From: Paralvinella palmiformis
Taxonomy: Eukaryota; Annelida; Polychaeta; Terebellida; Alvinellidae
Assembly (NCBI GenBank): GCA_025642065.1
Contig: JAODUP010000114.1
Coordinates: forward strand, 718,501 to 782,500
Reading direction: 5' to 3'
DNA: 64,000 bases
Shown: in pieces, positions 61,014 to 64,000 of the stretch
Layout: every line of letters begins with the position of its first letter
Position numbering within the stretch: position 1 is the first letter of the stretch
Made by a program: the position numbers and the translations under genes
Notes under the pieces: model-generated
The model's input: the letters and a program-made list of their open reading frames with translations, nothing else
What the model was told of the DNA's origin: nothing
Databases searched by the model: none

Positions 61014-61620
61014 GTGTGTATGTGTGTATGTGTGTGTGTGTGTGTTTTAGCTGTGTATAATAAGGCACAGGCACAGATAATCTCGAACCGTGAATTCAAA
61101 CTCTGGACTTTTCTTCAGGGGACTGACGATGACTACGAAGAATACAAATGTTTTATAGATCAAATATTATGCAATAATGCAAAATATCCTATATATGATT
61201 TTCAGTATCTTTATTTATGGTAAAAACTAAAAGCCTTTGTTTAAATAATATTCAGTGATTTCCAAACATATTATGCATATATAAATGTATTTGTGCATTA
61301 TTAATAATATAGAGTGATAAAAAGTATATATATAAATCACAGCCATTACTCAGTGGCCATTGTTATATTTTTTTATTTGAATTATGTGTATACTTAATGT
61401 AAAATAATTATCGTATCCAAGTCAAAGGTAGCGCATTAATAATCCAACGAAATGAACAAACAAATAATCCTTTAATTGGTTATGTACTAATAGAGAACTA
61501 TCATTAAAATGATATTGCAATATATTTTCCCCAATATCCTCAAGATCTTTATTGACAAAAGAACACAGCAAGAATGTTTGATACTAAAAGGTTCGAGAGG
61601 AATACGAAGAACAACGAATA
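60341..61620. other. non-coding DNA with (TA)n and (TG)n
   Basis: (TA)n at 60918-60970 followed by (TG)n to about 61046. A short open frame after it (to 61223) has no recognisable motif. Confidence 0.55.
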
Positions 61621-61817
61621 CAGGTAGTCATCGACTTACGACCTTGATTGCTTACGACCGGTCGGTCGTAACCAATCAAGGTATTAGGCGACCTATGTTC
61701 TAATTACCTTACCCATATTATGCTCTCTAATGATATTATTATCATCTTTAAGTTGTATCGTCGGTCGTAAAGTCGAACAGTCTTTAATTGCCTAGGTCGC
61801 AAGTGGACGATTACCTG
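61621..61817 (+). mobile_element. palindromic MITE with TA target duplication
   Basis: Begins CAGGTAGTCATCGACTTACG. The reverse complement of its end reads CAGGTAATCGTCCACTTGCG, giving about 24-bp terminal inverted repeats flanked by TA at 61619-61620 and 61818-61819. Internal subterminal repeats of CGACCGGTCGGTCG type add a second palindrome near 61655-61670. The 197-bp size, TA duplication and lack of coding capacity fit a Tc1/mariner- or Tigger-derived MITE. CAGGTAGTCxTCGACTTACGACC-like ends are familiar from Tigger/mariner MITEs of other animals. Confidence 0.88.
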
Positions 61818-62782
61818 TACTTCAAATGATGTTATCATACTTATCCAAGTTTAGGTAGATTTAACGAAAATATATTTCCAATAAAATCCTTGCATCTTCC
61901 AGTTCCAAATTGAAGACCACGAATATATCTGTATGTTCCTAATAGAAGAGTGTTCCAAAGGACAATGATCTCATAACGGTTACCATTGGGAGTAAACAAC
62001 GAATAACACACGTATTAAGAGATATTCAGCAAGACGCAAGGTGATGTTCATATTATGAAGCTCTACACTCAGTCACAATCACTTCTGTCACATGTTCCAT
62101 AATTGGGATGCTACCTGCTGGATTCGTGCTAATTACTACAGATAAGAAACCCACCGAAGCTTCTTTGTTTAGTATGTATTGGAATTTTAGACTTTTTGTT
62201 TTCTCCAAGACTTTGGGACGAAAGACAACAACAGTCCTTATAATGTGTTAAAGAATGGGTTGCCTTTTTAATGCTTCCTGTTATATGACGATGATACATG
62301 AAATGAAATTGCACTGCTGTTAGGTTATTTATAATGCAGGAATGATCCTGTATTAGCCTTTATACTTAATAACGCTATGTCTAGAGAGGTAATTTCAAAG
62401 GAAGCACAATTAGTTTGTTTTTATCTTTGTTCATGGAATATCCTTTCATCATCTTTCTGATATTGGAATAACTGCGAATGAAAAGGAACAACCTTTAACG
62501 TTCTATAACGATACTACATATCGTACCACAATTGTTTTACCAAACTGGGAGAAAAATAAGTGTTTCAACAATCTGTTTATTTTGATTTTATTCCGATGAC
62601 ATTTACTAACTAACAGTATCTTAATTGTGTGTGCGAAAGTTTGGAAATATATTAAACAAACTCGTTTTTCTATCGTCAAGTGGATAGCATTACATATAAT
62701 ACAGAGAATAGCTCATAGGAAATAAAAACAAGCAACAACATTGAATGGCAGAGATATAAGACTAAGTCAAATATTAACAATA

Positions 62783-62787
<5 letters not shown>
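61818..62787. other. non-coding DNA
   Basis: No gene or element recognised. The 61-codon frame at 62129-62314 has no motif. Confidence 0.5.

Positions 62788-62862
<75 letters not shown>
62788..62862. repeat. (TA)n microsatellite
   Basis: About 37 TA units. Confidence 0.95.
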
Positions 62863-62868
<6 letters not shown>

Positions 62869-63737
62869 TATATATAAAGATTGATATATTATATTACTTT
62901 TATTACCAATTAGAATACCAGGCCATGGTAATACACTTATAAACATGGCTAAGAACATATCGGTTTTCTGTGACCATATATCGATGACCCATTTAGATTT
63001 CATAGACATTAGTTTTATTGATATTGCTTCACACACAAACACCAATCGAAATATGATGGAGAATGACAGTCCTCATTTTGTATCAACCGTCATCTTTACA
63101 CTCTATATTTGTTTCTACAGATTTCTTACTTGACACGAATTTCTCTATTATGCCATGGTGTTGATATCATGAAACTTTCCGATTGGACGCCTAGAGGAAG
63201 GAACGATGTATGACGTCCAATAGAACGGGAGCTGATAATCGCTATTGTTCACACATTGGGTTCCAGTCTGAGAGTGTTAAAGTACATTTACTGAGAGATA
63301 TGACAAATGGTGTTGTGTTTGAGTAAGAGGTTTTATACAATTTGCCTTAAAGCAGGAACTCATTCATCAAGTCAATATCGATTTATTCTCTAGGATAATA
63401 TATGATTTGTGTATTCAATTTCAGATATTAATAGAATCCCCCCTCCCCCGATATGGGCTGTGCAATCCAATACCAACACGAAGTTTCCCGGTAGCATTAT
63501 GTTTATAGATACCTTTTTATCGTGAAATAATCCACTCAATAAACCGTCAACATCCCACATCATAATTACTTTATGGCTGAGTCACTAATCCATCACTGCC
63601 CCATATCTTATACTTTGTGATTGAGTTAATAATCCATTACTTTTCAACACTAAATGTCAACGTCCTAAATTTTATTAACAACTCTAGGTAGAAAGATTAG
63701 CAACATCAACAAACCAATCTGTTTGTATAATGTGATT

Positions 63738-63806
<69 letters not shown>

Positions 63807-64000
63807 TAAAACAGATTTATAGCCAGTTTGTGAGTGCTTTATGTTTACGTTTTCTTTCCCCCAAAATGTTTCCTTAACCATACCTTGGTATAATGGATCA
63901 TTACTAAGTCACGAAAACTTGTACCAACGATGGTTCTATTCTACTGGAGGTATTCTTAGATGTTCTATTGTATTGTATAACGTGAAAGTTTGATGAGTTT
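62863..64000. other. non-coding DNA with (AAT)n
   Basis: (AAT)n at 63739-63804. A weak direct duplication of about 56 bp (near 63550-63650, each with an ACTTT-TGGCTGAGT/GTGATTGAGT core) precedes it. No gene recognised. Confidence 0.55.

Overview
This window is AT-rich nuclear DNA from a metazoan, most likely a lophotrochozoan and plausibly a marine mollusc. That placement is an inference. It rests on rhodopsin-like peptide-type GPCR genes with coding regions in single exons, CR1/L2-type LINE fragments, several tRNA-derived SINE families with (ATT)n, (ATC)n or (CTCA)n tails, Tc1 and Tigger/pogo-like DNA transposon remnants, and more than twenty long (TA)n microsatellites. No ribosomal RNA gene, functional tRNA, CRISPR array or bacterial operon is visible.

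The first 38 kb is a decayed tandem segmental duplication. Anchor blocks recur in the same order and strand: a 5' block at 6.29, 20.17, 33.21 and 37.61 kb, and a 3' block at 5.13, 16.75 and 30.40 kb. Unit 1 carries an intact GPCR (9414..10448) and unit 2 a second one (22737..23780), about 93% identical at protein level. Unit 3 keeps only TM6-TM7 (33565-33830, pseudogene). Unit 4 keeps only the 5' block. That block ends in a GTAAGT donor in units 1 and 2, and a pyrimidine-rich acceptor lies 59-61 bp before each start codon. I infer a non-coding first exon and a 5'UTR intron. Units differ by private insertions: a Tc1 element in the unit 1 intron, LINE fragments and an LTR-like direct repeat in unit 2. 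They share at least one old SINE position.

From 38 to 47 kb the DNA is mostly retrotransposon debris. A 5'-truncated, frameshifted CR1/L2-like LINE lies at 41.05-43.22 kb, with relatives at 27.3, 31.6, 38.4 and 46.0 kb. The SINE at 1.2 kb ends in a tail resembling that LINE's 3' end, consistent with mobilisation by it.

From 46.93 to 60.17 kb there is a large imperfect inverted repeat. The left arm is about 46930-51235 and includes a 1.2-kb extra insert. The right arm is about 57555-60172 and the spacer about 6.3 kb. Each arm holds a broken helix-turn-helix of Tc1/mariner transposase type at its inner end and a tRNA-derived SINE with a CACT-rich tail. Part of the arm sequence also occurs at 15.8-16.05 kb, so the arms belong at least partly to a dispersed repeat.

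The last 4 kb holds a 197-bp palindromic MITE with a TA target duplication (61621-61817) and microsatellites. Only the two GPCRs look like intact host protein genes. Coordinates of repeats are by-eye estimates, usually good to tens of bases.
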